DNA from: Candidatus Izemoplasma sp.
Lineage (GTDB): Bacteria; Bacillota_I; Bacilli_A; Izemoplasmatales; Izemoplasmataceae
Direction: 5' to 3'
Assembly (NCBI GenBank): GCA_036172455.1
Contig: JAXKVY010000004.1
Coordinates: 62,001-126,000, forward strand
DNA length: 64,000 bases
The translations under genes and the position numbers were made by a program. This document shows, in pieces, positions 51,431 through 61,079 of this stretch (positions are counted from its first letter, which is position 1; each line of letters opens with the position of its first letter). The notes below the pieces were generated by a model that worked only from the letters and a program-made list of their open reading frames with translations, ran no database searches and was not told the DNA's origin.

Positions 51431-53974
51431 TTATTCTTTATTAAATTCTTCTGGGAAGTTAATCTCAAATAATACATCAATAGTATTTTCTAAGAAGCCA
51501 ATATGTTCAGCATGTCCTTCTCCAAATTGTGGATTGTTATTTAAGATGTATTCTGCGCTTTCTAAGTTGTAACTAGAAGTTGAGAAGTAAGACGAGAAGA
51601 ATGAACCATAATAGGTTTCAATTGCCTTGTTCACAGAAGATGGTAGTAATAACTCAGTTGATTCACCAAGTTGTTGTGCCATTTTAATCTCAATGTAAAG
51701 TTCGATTTGTTGTTGGTTCGGCGCAACAGTCGTTCCACCTGATCCTTCACTATATGGACGTTGTCCATCATCATTAGGACTGTTATCAAATTCAGCACTA
51801 GGCTGTTCGAATTCTGCCCCTTCAGTAGCTCTGATTAAATGAATCCCTTCATCTGTTTCAATTAAACGATCATCATAGTATTCCTCAATATCGTCAACAC
51901 TGTTGTCAATTGCTTGATGGTAAGCGGCATAAATACGTTGTAAGTCTTCAAGTAAGTCTTTATTCTCATCAGACTCTTTAACTGTATTGTAGTTTAGTCC
52001 ACCTTCTTCAGAAATAGTTTGCGTTTTTATGAAGAATCCATATTCTTTAAATGGCGCCCATTCATTGTCAGGATCACCAATTAATCCTTCGTTATAAGCG
52101 GTAACGATATCTGCGAATGATTCACCATCATCAATTTTAGCTAAGATAAGTGTTTCTAAATCAGCTTTTAATGCATTGTAATCAGCTAACTCTTGATCTG
52201 TGAAATCAGCTTTAATATCAGTAAATGTGTCTGGTTCAAAATCACGATCAAAGTCAACATAAAGTAATAACTCAGTTGCATTTAAACTAAAGTAGTTATC
52301 GACTTGGTCTTGAATATAATCTTCAGCATGTGAATATTCAATATCTCCAATTAATAAGTTTGGACGTAATCCATTTAATACATAAACATCACGAATAACA
52401 GTCGCTTCGTTATAACTTCTAAATGCAATAACAATAAATTCGCGCCATGTATAATCTTCTGGGCTGAATCCATATTGTGTAAATGCCCCATTACTAAAGT
52501 TTGTTTTCGTTGTTCGTAATGTTTCACGGTGTTCTTTCATTTTATCATTGTTTGAGTCTAGGTAATCATAACTGTCACCATAAAGCTCAGTATAGGCATC
52601 GCTATTTAATAAGATGTTACGTTTAGTTAACTCAAGTGAATAATACGATCCGATTGAATCATTCATGTAGTTGAATAAGTCATCAGCAGTGATGTCAAAA
52701 TCACCAAACTCAGCAATTAATGTTTCATGACCACGGTTATCAAATGTGTCTCCATAATTTGCTTCAGCTTGTAGTTTTAACGTTGGATCATAGATTTCAA
52801 AATCAACATCTTCCCAATACGTATCCATGACTTTATTAATGTTTGCTTCAGTTAAAAGCGTTCTTAAATATTCTTCATGTAACGCATCGTAAGCTTCTGT
52901 CGATAATTCATCATAAGCCGTTAATGGATTCGCTTCAACAAGAAATGATAATAATTCAAAGTTTCCAAATGATTGGAAAGTTGTCGAATAACGTGCATCA
53001 TCTTCTTCGAATCCTAAGATATCAAAGATATATTTCGCATAGGTTACACTAGTTGATCCACTGTCATAATCATCTGTCATATCAGTATAACTACGTGTTC
53101 CTAACTCTGTATAATCATTACAATACGCATCTAGTGTTGTCGTTTCAGCGATAGTATTATTTGGGTTCATATAATTGTATACTTTAACCCACTCAGCAAA
53201 TAATGCCTCATCTGTTAACTCAGTTGTATTATCTTCTGTAAAGTCAGCTTTAGGGACATCTTCAATTGGGGTATCCCCAGTGTATAATCCCCAACCCGTA
53301 TTATAGTTAGGTACTAAGTTGAAATTATCTAAAACGGCATTACCCTCAGTTGAACTTGTAAAACGAATATCTAATACACAAACGTCTCCACGGTTGTTTG
53401 ATTCATAGTATTCTTGTAATACGTCATCATTGATATATAAATTAGATGTTGGCGTGGTTTCAGCATCTTCAGCAGGCGCTTCATTATTTAAAATAAACTG
53501 TCTAGCGACTTTACGTCTTGCTGCATTTAATTGAACATACGCTTTTAAATCGTCAGGATCATCCGGATTGAACCCTTGTAAAATAAGGTTTTGTTCAAAT
53601 GCTGTTTGAAGTTCTTCTTCACGGTCCGGATCATTTTGGATTTCGGTAATGGCATCAGGATCAGTGGTATTATATTTAGCATATAACAATTCTTGATCAA
53701 TTTCTGCTTGTGTTAATCCAGCGATTGTATCTTCTAATATAAGTTCATCAATGTATTGATAGAGGTAGTTTAACCCATCTGCAATCTTCATTAAGTCCCA
53801 CACTTCTTGATTTGTAAATGAGAATTGATCTAATTCTAGATATACCTCATCACCCGTTGTGATATTTGGTACTGTCTCATTTTCTTTGATTGTACTACAT
53901 CCAAATGCAAGTCCTAAGGTTACAAGGAAAAACCCTAAAATGATGGATGCTTTAATCATAATTCCTTTATTCAT
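51431..53974 (-). CDS. Large parvulin/SurA-like lipoprotein (PrsA-type foldase)
   Basis: 847 residues from the ATG behind AAGGAGTG. The signal ends in lipobox AFGC (Cys26). Two regions look like SurA-type chaperone plus peptidyl-prolyl isomerase units: about 40-330 and about 430-780, the second with GESFADIVTAYNEG and a DEGIHLIRATEG strand as in parvulins. PrsA is about 290 residues, so this is near three times larger. Catalytic residues cannot be assigned and it may be chaperone only. Likely helps fold exported proteins outside the membrane, together with the cyclophilin at 18898. Confidence 0.7.
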   Translation of the reverse strand: MNKGIMIKASIILGFFLVTLGLAFGCSTIKENETVPNITTGDEVYLELDQFSFTNQEVWDLMKIADGLNYLYQYIDELILEDTIAGLTQAEIDQELLYAKYNTTDPDAITEIQNDPDREEELQTAFEQNLILQGFNPDDPDDLKAYVQLNAARRKVARQFILNNEAPAEDAETTPTSNLYINDDVLQEYYESNNRGDVCVLDIRFTSSTEGNAVLDNFNLVPNYNTGWGLYTGDTPIEDVPKADFTEDNTTELTDEALFAEWVKVYNYMNPNNTIAETTTLDAYCNDYTELGTRSYTDMTDDYDSGSTSVTYAKYIFDILGFEEDDARYSTTFQSFGNFELLSFLVEANPLTAYDELSTEAYDALHEEYLRTLLTEANINKVMDTYWEDVDFEIYDPTLKLQAEANYGDTFDNRGHETLIAEFGDFDITADDLFNYMNDSIGSYYSLELTKRNILLNSDAYTELYGDSYDYLDSNNDKMKEHRETLRTTKTNFSNGAFTQYGFSPEDYTWREFIVIAFRSYNEATVIRDVYVLNGLRPNLLIGDIEYSHAEDYIQDQVDNYFSLNATELLLYVDFDRDFEPDTFTDIKADFTDQELADYNALKADLETLILAKIDDGESFADIVTAYNEGLIGDPDNEWAPFKEYGFFIKTQTISEEGGLNYNTVKESDENKDLLEDLQRIYAAYHQAIDNSVDDIEEYYDDRLIETDEGIHLIRATEGAEFEQPSAEFDNSPNDDGQRPYSEGSGGTTVAPNQQQIELYIEIKMAQQLGESTELLLPSSVNKAIETYYGSFFSSYFSTSSYNLESAEYILNNNPQFGEGHAEHIGFLENTIDVLFEINFPEEFNKE

Positions 53975-54058
53975 AAATGTATCACTCCTTAAATAATTAC
54001 GCAATATATATAATACCATTAATAGGCGACAAAAACAATGATAAATTTAGAAAGATAT

Positions 54059-54087
54059 TTGACATCGCCCATGGTTGTCTATATTAT
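54059..54087 (+). promoter_or_regulatory. Promoter of walJ
   Basis: TTGACA (54059-54064), 17-base spacer, TATTAT (54082-54087). It lies downstream of the upstream ATG of the longer frame, which confirms a start at 54130. Confidence 0.9.
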
Positions 54088-54129
54088 AAGGATAGATTTA
54101 GACAGCGAGAAACGATATGGAGTGATCAG

Positions 54130-54918
54130 ATGAAATTAACTGTTTTAGCAAGTGGATCAAAAGGGAATGCGACCTACTTAGAAACCGCATCAGCTAAATT
54201 ATTAATCGATGTAGGGATTAGTCATCGCCAAATCAAAAAACGGATGGCTGATCAAGGACTTATCATTGATGAACTTGATGCTATTTTAATTACCCACGAA
54301 CACACTGATCACATTAAGGGACTTACCGTGACATTAAAGCGTCATCCAATTCCAGTATATGTGACTGAGAAAACCTATCAACACATGTATTTTAAAACAA
54401 AAGATAACATAGATGCACGTTTGATGCAGTTTATTACAACCTATGAGACATTTATCATCAAAGGGGTATCGATTACACCATTTCGCGTCAGTCATGATGC
54501 AGAAGATACCGTTGGATACGTATTTGAAGAAGCGGGTAAAAAACTTGTTTATGCGACTGATATTGGCTACTTACCAAAAGCCGATTTACCGTTATTAAAA
54601 AATGCAGATGCATATATCTTTGAATCCAACTACGATGTGACACTCCTTTTTACCAGCAATCGCCCGTTCTATCTTAAACAACGCATTGACTCCGTAAAAG
54701 GGCACATGTCTAATACCGATAGTGCATATAATATGACACAACTTATTGGCAGTAACACGAGACATATTATTTTAGCCCACCCATCACGTGAATGTAATAC
54801 CAAAGAACTTGCTTTAAAAACCTATACAGAAGTCTTTACCGACTATGGCATAGATATGACACGCTATAATGTCGTCGTCGCACATCAAGATATTCCTACA
54901 GATATAATCGAATTATAG
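54130..54918 (+). CDS. walJ: WalJ/YycJ metallo-beta-lactamase fold hydrolase
   Basis: 262 residues, the size of Bacillus YycJ (264). Metal motif THEHTDHIKGL with further His and Asp (RVSHDAEDT, VYATDIGYL, ILAHPSREC). The start KLTVLASGSKGNATYLE is typical. WalJ is a 5'-exonuclease-like protein tied to DNA replication and cell-wall control. In Bacillus it is in the walRK operon; here no walRK is near. Start 54130 follows GGAGTGAT. Confidence 0.93.
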   Translation: MKLTVLASGSKGNATYLETASAKLLIDVGISHRQIKKRMADQGLIIDELDAILITHEHTDHIKGLTVTLKRHPIPVYVTEKTYQHMYFKTKDNIDARLMQFITTYETFIIKGVSITPFRVSHDAEDTVGYVFEEAGKKLVYATDIGYLPKADLPLLKNADAYIFESNYDVTLLFTSNRPFYLKQRIDSVKGHMSNTDSAYNMTQLIGSNTRHIILAHPSRECNTKELALKTYTEVFTDYGIDMTRYNVVVAHQDIPTDIIEL

Positions 54919-54931
54919 ATGGAGTTTTTAT

Positions 54932-55813
54932 ATGACTGACCAGAAAAAAGCTAAAGAATTATGTGCGATGGTATTCAATCAACCTACGCGCAATATCAAG
55001 GTCATGAAACGTCTCCCGCAAGGACGTAGTAATGCTCTTTTTGTCATGAAAGTAAATGACAAACTTGTCACCGCCCGTATTCCTGGTAAAGCAAGTGAAC
55101 GTTTTATTGATTATCGACTAGAAGAAAGCGCATTAAAACAAGCAGAAGCATCTTCATTGACACCCAAAACACTGTATTATGACACCCTAACGGGATTAAA
55201 GGTATCCACCTATATACCAGGCGAAACACTCAATAGTAGCAACATAGATTCTCACATTCATAAGGTTGCGGACGCACTTCATAAATTGCACCATCATACA
55301 CCTAAATCAACTAAATCATATGACCCTTTTCTATATATTAAGACATTACTAATGGAGCTTAAACTATCTAGCGAAACTAACACATGGGTCAGTGAATATA
55401 TGACAAAACTAAAAAAAGCCTATACAGTGCCATCCAAGTTAACGCTCATTCATGGTGATTTAAATCCAAGTAACTTGCTTTTCGATGAGCATGATAAAGT
55501 ATGGTTACTAGATTTTGAATATGCCAAAGTGTACGATCCCTTATATGATATGGCATCATTCGCAAGTGTATCAATGGCTTCAGCTAAGTCATTATTACAC
55601 CATTATCTAGACAAAGAACCATCGACTAAAGAGTTCGCTAAATTAACCTATTATAGAGCATTACAAACATTTACATGGTATGTTATCGCTAGGGTGAAAC
55701 ACGACAAAAACGTCGGGCTTAACTATACAATAGATTTTAAAAAAATAGCCGAATTCTTTAAAGATGAAACAATGGATTTATGGCAGGAATATATAAAATT
55801 TATAAAAGGTTAA
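54932..55813 (+). CDS. Choline/ethanolamine kinase-like phosphotransferase (LicA type)
   Basis: 293 residues of the APH/choline kinase fold. Nucleotide loop QGRSNALFVMKVND, RIPGKASERFIDYRLEE as in LicA, catalytic LIHGDLNPSNLLFDE (HxDxxxxN) and metal site LLDFEYAKVYDPLYDMA. The substrate could be choline, ethanolamine or another alcohol. No choline transporter or cytidylyltransferase gene is next to it. It follows walJ by 13 bases; its stop lies in the terminator. Confidence 0.85.
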   Translation: MTDQKKAKELCAMVFNQPTRNIKVMKRLPQGRSNALFVMKVNDKLVTARIPGKASERFIDYRLEESALKQAEASSLTPKTLYYDTLTGLKVSTYIPGETLNSSNIDSHIHKVADALHKLHHHTPKSTKSYDPFLYIKTLLMELKLSSETNTWVSEYMTKLKKAYTVPSKLTLIHGDLNPSNLLFDEHDKVWLLDFEYAKVYDPLYDMASFASVSMASAKSLLHHYLDKEPSTKEFAKLTYYRALQTFTWYVIARVKHDKNVGLNYTIDFKKIAEFFKDETMDLWQEYIKFIKG

Positions 55814-55827
55814 CCATAACCTTTTTT
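55804..55827 (+). terminator. Terminator after the LicA-like gene
   Basis: AAAAGGTTA (55804-55812) pairs with TAACCTTTT (55817-55825), loop ACCA, T run to 55827. It includes the stop codon. Confidence 0.88.
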
Positions 55828-55885
55828 GTTTATAATCGTTCTAAATGTAAGTGTTTTCTTTGGCAAAAAAAAGCCATTTGTGCTG

Positions 55886-55914
55886 TTGTAAAAAAAGACA
55901 AAATAAGATATAAT
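55886..55914 (+). promoter_or_regulatory. Promoter of the PFOR gene
   Basis: TTGTAA (55886-55891), 17-base spacer, TATAAT (55909-55914). A leader of about 50 bases with GGAGGT before the ATG at 55973. Confidence 0.88.
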
Positions 55915-55972
55915 TTAAACTGTATGACTTATCGTTTAATTTCATGAAAATTTATATATTGGAGGTTATTTC

Positions 55973-58900
55973 ATGGCTAAAGAAAAAGTTTTCCAATCGA
56001 TGGACGGAAATCAAGCTGCTGCTCATGTTGCATATGCATTTACTGAAGTAGCAGGAATTTATCCAATCACACCGTCATCACCAATGGCGGAACACATCGA
56101 TTTATGGGCATCACAAGGGCATAAGAACTTGTTTGATATGCCTGTAAAAGTAATTGAGATGCAATCAGAAGGTGGAGCTGCTGGTACCGTACATGGTAGT
56201 TTACAATCTGGTGCACTCACAACCACATTTACTGCATCACAGGGGTTATTGTTAAAATTACCTAATATGTATAAGATCGCTGGAGAGTTATTACCTGGTG
56301 TTATCCATGTCGCAGCGAGAAGTTTAGCTGTACAAGCATTATCAATCTTTGGGGATCATCAAGATGTTATGGCAACACGTCAAAGTGGTTTTGCAATGTT
56401 AGCGAGTGGTTCGGTTCAAGAAGTAATGGACTTAGCTGGTGTAGCGCATTTAGCTGCTATTGAATCTAGTATTCCATTCTTGCACTTCTTTGATGGATTT
56501 AGAACATCACACGAAGTCAATAAAATCGAAGTAATGGATTATGAAGACTTACGCCCATTACTCAATCGCGATGCTGTAAAAGCATTTAGAAAACGTGCCT
56601 TAAATTCTTCGAACCCAGTAACACGTGGTTCGGCACAAAATGATGACGTGTACATGCAAGCACGTGAAATCCAAGACAAATACTACGAAAAAGTACCTGA
56701 TATTGCAGCGAAGTATTTAGAAGAAGTGAGCAAAATTACTGGACGCAATTATGCACCATTCGTTTATTACGGTGCTGACGATGCAACTGATGTTATTGTT
56801 GCTATGGGTAGTGTCACAGAAGCAATTGAAGAAACAGTGGACTATTTAAATAAAAAAGGTCGTAAAGTCGGACTTTTAACAGTACATTTATATCGTCCAT
56901 TTAGTGAAAAATACTTCTTTGATGCCTTACCTGAAACCGTTGAACGTGTTTCTGTATTAGACAGAACTAAAGAAAGCGGTAGTGTTGGAGAGCCATTATA
57001 CTTAGATGTTAAATCTATTTTCTATGGTAAAGAAGATGCCCCACTTGTCTTAGGTGGACGCTACGGTCTATCATCTAAAGATACAACACCTGGTCAAATT
57101 GTTGCGGTCTTTGATAATATGACAGGAAACAAAAAAGATCGTTTCACAATTGGTATAAAAGACGATGTCAACAATACATCATTAGATTATGACTATGTCG
57201 ATACACAAAGTGAAGATGTTACGGAGTTATTATTCTTCGGTTTCGGTAGTGATGGTACTGTAGGTGCGTCTAAAAATACAATCAAGATTATTGGAGAGAA
57301 TACGGATTTATATGCACAAGCATATTCATCTTATGACTCGAAAAAATCTGGTGGTGTGACAAGAATGCATTTACGTTTCGCAAAAGATCCAATCCGTTCA
57401 ACATACTTAGTAAATACACCACACTTTGTATCTTGTTCAAAAGATTCATATCTATATACGTATGATATGATTGAAGGATTACGTGACGGTGGCACATTCT
57501 TACTTAATACTGTGACAAATAAAAACGATATTGAGTCATTGTTGCCAAATAAAGTGAAAAAACAATTAGCTGAGAAAAACGCTAAATTATATATCATTAA
57601 TGCTGTTAAGTTAGCTGAACAAGCTAAACTTGGTATCCGCATTAATACCATTATGCAAAGTGCATTCTTTGCCTTAAATGAACAAATTATGCCATATGAA
57701 GAAGCAAAAGAATTAATGAAAAAATATGCGAAGAAAACATATGGTCGTAAAGGTCAAGAAATCGTTGAGAAAAACTATAAAGCAATCGAACTTGGAAAAG
57801 AAGGATTAATTGAAGTACCCGTTGATCCAGCTTGGAAAGACCTTAAGGTTAAAGAAGCAGAAGTGCAACAAGACTTACCAGACTTCGTTAAAAACATTGC
57901 TGAGCCGGTTAACCGTATCAAAGGATATGATTTACCGGTTAGTACATTTGAAGGATATGAAGATGGAAGTATGGCACCTGGTTCAACAGCGTATGAAAAA
58001 CGCGGTATTGCAAACTACGTACCTGAATGGATAGAAGATAACTGTATCCAATGTAACCAATGTGCCTTTGCTTGTCCACATGCTGTTATTCGTCCATTCT
58101 TATTAACAGATGAAGAATTAGAGAATGCACCTGAAGGTATTAAAACAATTGATGCTCGTGGTAAAGGTATTAGTGGACTTCATTATAAGATTCAAATCTC
58201 GACATTAGATTGTACAGGTTGCGGTGTGTGTGTTGAAGCATGTCCTGCAAAAACGAAAGCCTTAGCTATGAGTCCAATCGGGGATGAAATTGAAAAAGGC
58301 GAAGTTCAAAACGCTGAATACTTATTCAATGAAGTAACGTACAAAGATGAACTAGTTGACAAAACACAAAACTCTAAAAACTCACAATTTGCAAAACCAT
58401 TATTCGAATTTAGTGGTGCGTGTGCCGGTTGTGGAGAAACGCCATATGTTAAATTAGTGACACAATTATTCGGTGAACGTTTACAAATCGCCAATGCAAC
58501 AGGATGTTCAAGTATTTATGGAGCATCATTCCCTGCGACACCATTTACAACATTAGATAATGGACGCGGACCAGCATGGGCAAACAGTTTATTCGAAGAT
58601 AATGCAGAGTTTGGTTTCGGTATGTTACATGGTAACCAAACATTACGTTCTCGTGTACACAACATATTTGCTGAAAATAAAGAAAAAGCTCCAAAAGAAG
58701 CTGCAGAGTTAATGGAAAAATGGTTAGAAAATGAAGATGATGCGGATGTATCATTAGAAGTCTACAACAAATTATTACCATTATTAGATGATGTAAACGA
58801 TGATTATGCAGAAGATATTAAAGAGTTATCTAACTACATCGTGAAACAATCTAACTGGGTTATTGGTGGAGACGGATGGGCTTATGACATCGGATACGGT

Positions 58901-59515
58901 GGATTAGACCATGTGATCGCTAACCAAGAAGATATTAACATCTTAGTCCTTGATACACAGGTATACTCAAATACTGGTGGACAATCATCGAAAGCAGCAC
59001 CTAGTGGGTCAATTGCGAAATTTACAGCAGCAGGTAAAAACGGTAAACGTAAAGACTTAGCAGCAATGGCAATGAGCTATGGACATGTATATGTCGCTCA
59101 AGTTAGCCATGGTGCTAGCCAGCAACAAGTCTTAAAAGCATTCCGTGAAGCTGAAAGCTATAAAGGACCAAGTATCATTATCGCGTACTCACCATGTATC
59201 GCACATAAAATCAAAGGTGGACTTACCAATTCACAAAACCAAGCAGCCTTGGCAACTGAATGTGGATACTGGCCAACCTTCAGATACGATCCTCGCTTAG
59301 AACCACAAGGTAAAAACCCATTCCAATTAGATTCTAAAGCACCAAAATGGGAGAAATATGAAGAGTTCTTAATGAATGAATCACGTTATGCGCAATTGTT
59401 TGATATTAACAAAGATCAAGCACAAGCATTACTTGACGCGAACTTAAATGACGCAAAACGTACATACAAAATGTATAAACGTTATGAAGCGATGGACTAC
59501 AGTTTAGAAGAATAA
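55973..59515 (+). CDS. nifJ: Pyruvate:ferredoxin (flavodoxin) oxidoreductase
   Basis: 1180 residues, the normal single-chain length. The N-terminal domain I (YPITPSSPMAEHIDLWA, SEGGAAGTVHGSLQ), domain II, an 8-iron ferredoxin insert (CIQCNQCAFACP, CTGCGVCVEACP), a third cluster region with GACAGCGETPYV, and the TPP domain (GGDGWAYDIGYGGLDHV, VYSNTGGQSSKA) are intact. It turns pyruvate and CoA into acetyl-CoA, CO2 and reduced ferredoxin, the fuel for Nfn, the H-cluster protein and Rnf in this window. Single gene with its own promoter and terminator. Confidence 0.97.
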   Translation: MAKEKVFQSMDGNQAAAHVAYAFTEVAGIYPITPSSPMAEHIDLWASQGHKNLFDMPVKVIEMQSEGGAAGTVHGSLQSGALTTTFTASQGLLLKLPNMYKIAGELLPGVIHVAARSLAVQALSIFGDHQDVMATRQSGFAMLASGSVQEVMDLAGVAHLAAIESSIPFLHFFDGFRTSHEVNKIEVMDYEDLRPLLNRDAVKAFRKRALNSSNPVTRGSAQNDDVYMQAREIQDKYYEKVPDIAAKYLEEVSKITGRNYAPFVYYGADDATDVIVAMGSVTEAIEETVDYLNKKGRKVGLLTVHLYRPFSEKYFFDALPETVERVSVLDRTKESGSVGEPLYLDVKSIFYGKEDAPLVLGGRYGLSSKDTTPGQIVAVFDNMTGNKKDRFTIGIKDDVNNTSLDYDYVDTQSEDVTELLFFGFGSDGTVGASKNTIKIIGENTDLYAQAYSSYDSKKSGGVTRMHLRFAKDPIRSTYLVNTPHFVSCSKDSYLYTYDMIEGLRDGGTFLLNTVTNKNDIESLLPNKVKKQLAEKNAKLYIINAVKLAEQAKLGIRINTIMQSAFFALNEQIMPYEEAKELMKKYAKKTYGRKGQEIVEKNYKAIELGKEGLIEVPVDPAWKDLKVKEAEVQQDLPDFVKNIAEPVNRIKGYDLPVSTFEGYEDGSMAPGSTAYEKRGIANYVPEWIEDNCIQCNQCAFACPHAVIRPFLLTDEELENAPEGIKTIDARGKGISGLHYKIQISTLDCTGCGVCVEACPAKTKALAMSPIGDEIEKGEVQNAEYLFNEVTYKDELVDKTQNSKNSQFAKPLFEFSGACAGCGETPYVKLVTQLFGERLQIANATGCSSIYGASFPATPFTTLDNGRGPAWANSLFEDNAEFGFGMLHGNQTLRSRVHNIFAENKEKAPKEAAELMEKWLENEDDADVSLEVYNKLLPLLDDVNDDYAEDIKELSNYIVKQSNWVIGGDGWAYDIGYGGLDHVIANQEDINILVLDTQVYSNTGGQSSKAAPSGSIAKFTAAGKNGKRKDLAAMAMSYGHVYVAQVSHGASQQQVLKAFREAESYKGPSIIIAYSPCIAHKIKGGLTNSQNQAALATECGYWPTFRYDPRLEPQGKNPFQLDSKAPKWEKYEEFLMNESRYAQLFDINKDQAQALLDANLNDAKRTYKMYKRYEAMDYSLEE

Positions 59516-59524
59516 CATGGTATA

Positions 59525-59554
59525 ATAGGTGATACTTCGGTATCACCTATTTTT
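59525..59554 (+). terminator. Terminator of nifJ
   Basis: ATAGGTGATAC (59525-59535) pairs with GTATCACCTAT (59540-59550) around a TTCG tetraloop, T run to 59554. Confidence 0.94.
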
Positions 59555-59575
59555 ATATACTTGGGGGGAATCACT

Positions 59576-60511
59576 ATGCAATATTTTATTTCGATTATCT
59601 TACCAATTGGTCTGTTATTACTGGCATTTGTTTCAATGTATCATTATCAAAAACATATCTTTAATAACTTTATTCAAGAGACGGCTAAGTCATACGCTTT
59701 TTCAACAGTCGTCATCGCATTAGCAAAAACGCTACTTGCGGTGATTCTATTGGTCTTTATTCACAATGCCTTTCAAGATAATCACTATCTTGAATTATTG
59801 CTGTTTTTATTGGTGTTTTTAGTCTTTTCAATATTTCAAAGTGCGCATTCATTGGGTGGCTTTTTAACACGTAACAAGTTGTTTTATTATCAAACACGGT
59901 CGTTAGTCATCAATGAGACAAAGCGGTTTAACCAATTATTCAGTTGGTTTACTGAACAGTATCAAGCCCACTCAAAAACAATTATTAAACTTGCTGTTGT
60001 AGTTGCGTTTGTCTTGGTATTCTTACCAAACTTTTCTATTCTTGTCACAACAAACTTACTCTTCTTGTTTTTGATTACGGCTTTAATTATTGTGAGTTTA
60101 GCCTTTAATCAACTTATATATTTTGGTATTATAGCGCTTTTAATTTTTCAACTTCAACCAGAACGATTAACGTTTGAAACAATGGATTTATTATTGATGT
60201 CGCTCGCATTTATTGTTTTATTTATCGGACTTTCAATTGACCATAGACTCCAACAAAAAATGTTTTTCTTGATTACGATGATGCCTGTAAAGCGGTTTAA
60301 TTTTAAACTAGGGTATGAACACATCGTGAGTGATAAGCATGCAATTATTTATAAAAATATAATCAATCATTATTATTATGTGTATTACCGTAAGATTGGA
60401 CTTGTTGTTGTGTATCATAGTGAAGTCGATGTAAAAATGTCTAAGATCGTGCAACATAAAATGATGCGATATGGAAAAAAATACATTTATCACACCGCAG
60501 ATCTTACGTAA
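59576..60511 (+). CDS. Unrecognised polytopic membrane protein
   Basis: 311 residues with about seven hydrophobic helices over residues 3-225 and a basic, soluble C-terminus of about 80 residues rich in Tyr, His and Lys. No motif that I know. ATG 59576 is used because a G-rich site (GGGGGGAA) lies before it. It follows nifJ after a terminator and precedes an MgtC-like gene with its own promoter. Confidence 0.75.
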   Translation: MQYFISIILPIGLLLLAFVSMYHYQKHIFNNFIQETAKSYAFSTVVIALAKTLLAVILLVFIHNAFQDNHYLELLLFLLVFLVFSIFQSAHSLGGFLTRNKLFYYQTRSLVINETKRFNQLFSWFTEQYQAHSKTIIKLAVVVAFVLVFLPNFSILVTTNLLFLFLITALIIVSLAFNQLIYFGIIALLIFQLQPERLTFETMDLLLMSLAFIVLFIGLSIDHRLQQKMFFLITMMPVKRFNFKLGYEHIVSDKHAIIYKNIINHYYYVYYRKIGLVVVYHSEVDVKMSKIVQHKMMRYGKKYIYHTADLT

Positions 60512-60528
60512 ACACGCCGAAAAAACGC

Positions 60529-60556
60529 TTGCATTATTAAAAAGAAGTGATATAAT
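60529..60556 (+). promoter_or_regulatory. Promoter of the MgtC-like gene
   Basis: TTGCAT (60529-60534), 16-base spacer, TATAAT (60551-60556). Confidence 0.82.
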
Positions 60557-60586
60557 ATAATGTTAACTTAGGAAAGAGGGTTAAGT

Positions 60587-61060
60587 ATGGACATTGATAT
60601 TGATTTTTTGAATATCTTACAAAGCTTAGGATTGACATTATTTTTTGTTGGCCTCATTGGATATGAACGACAACGCAAGCATAAAATCGCTGGAATGACC
60701 ACGCATTTAATGGTCGCATTTGGTGCGACGGCCTTATCGATTATCCAAGAATATATGGTCGCTGATAGCTTACAATATATTCGTGAAAACCCAGAGTTTG
60801 CTCAAAATATTGTGATTCAGCGTCAACGTTTAATTGCACAAGTTGTGGCTGGGGTTGGATTTTTAGGAACAGGGGCCATTATCAAAACAAACGGCTATAT
60901 CACAGGGTTAACCACCGCTTCAACGCTTTGGATTAGTGCCATTATCGGTATGACATTTGGCCTTGGATATAATTTATTAGGGATAACGACATCACTCTTT
61001 GCATTGATGACGCTATATATTATCAAACGTGTTACACGGGAAAAATTAGACATAAACTAA
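60587..61060 (+). CDS. MgtC/SapB family membrane protein
   Basis: 157 residues with four or five helices. GLIGYERQRKHKIAGMTTHLMVAFGA and the acid-rich QRQRLIAQVVAGVGFLGTGAI motif, then GLTTASTLWISAIIG, are family signatures. It lacks the C-terminal ACT-like domain of pathogen MgtC. Members act in magnesium limitation or stress in other bacteria; role here unknown. It shares a transcript with the SGNH hydrolase 19 bases downstream. Confidence 0.92.
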   Translation: MDIDIDFLNILQSLGLTLFFVGLIGYERQRKHKIAGMTTHLMVAFGATALSIIQEYMVADSLQYIRENPEFAQNIVIQRQRLIAQVVAGVGFLGTGAIIKTNGYITGLTTASTLWISAIIGMTFGLGYNLLGITTSLFALMTLYIIKRVTREKLDIN

Positions 61061-61079
61061 CATAATAAAGGGGGATATT

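Noticed and set aside
53977-54129. Longer N-terminus of WalJ
   Set aside because: A consensus promoter (54059-54087) lies inside this stretch and the residues are not family-like; the start at 54130 has a ribosome site.
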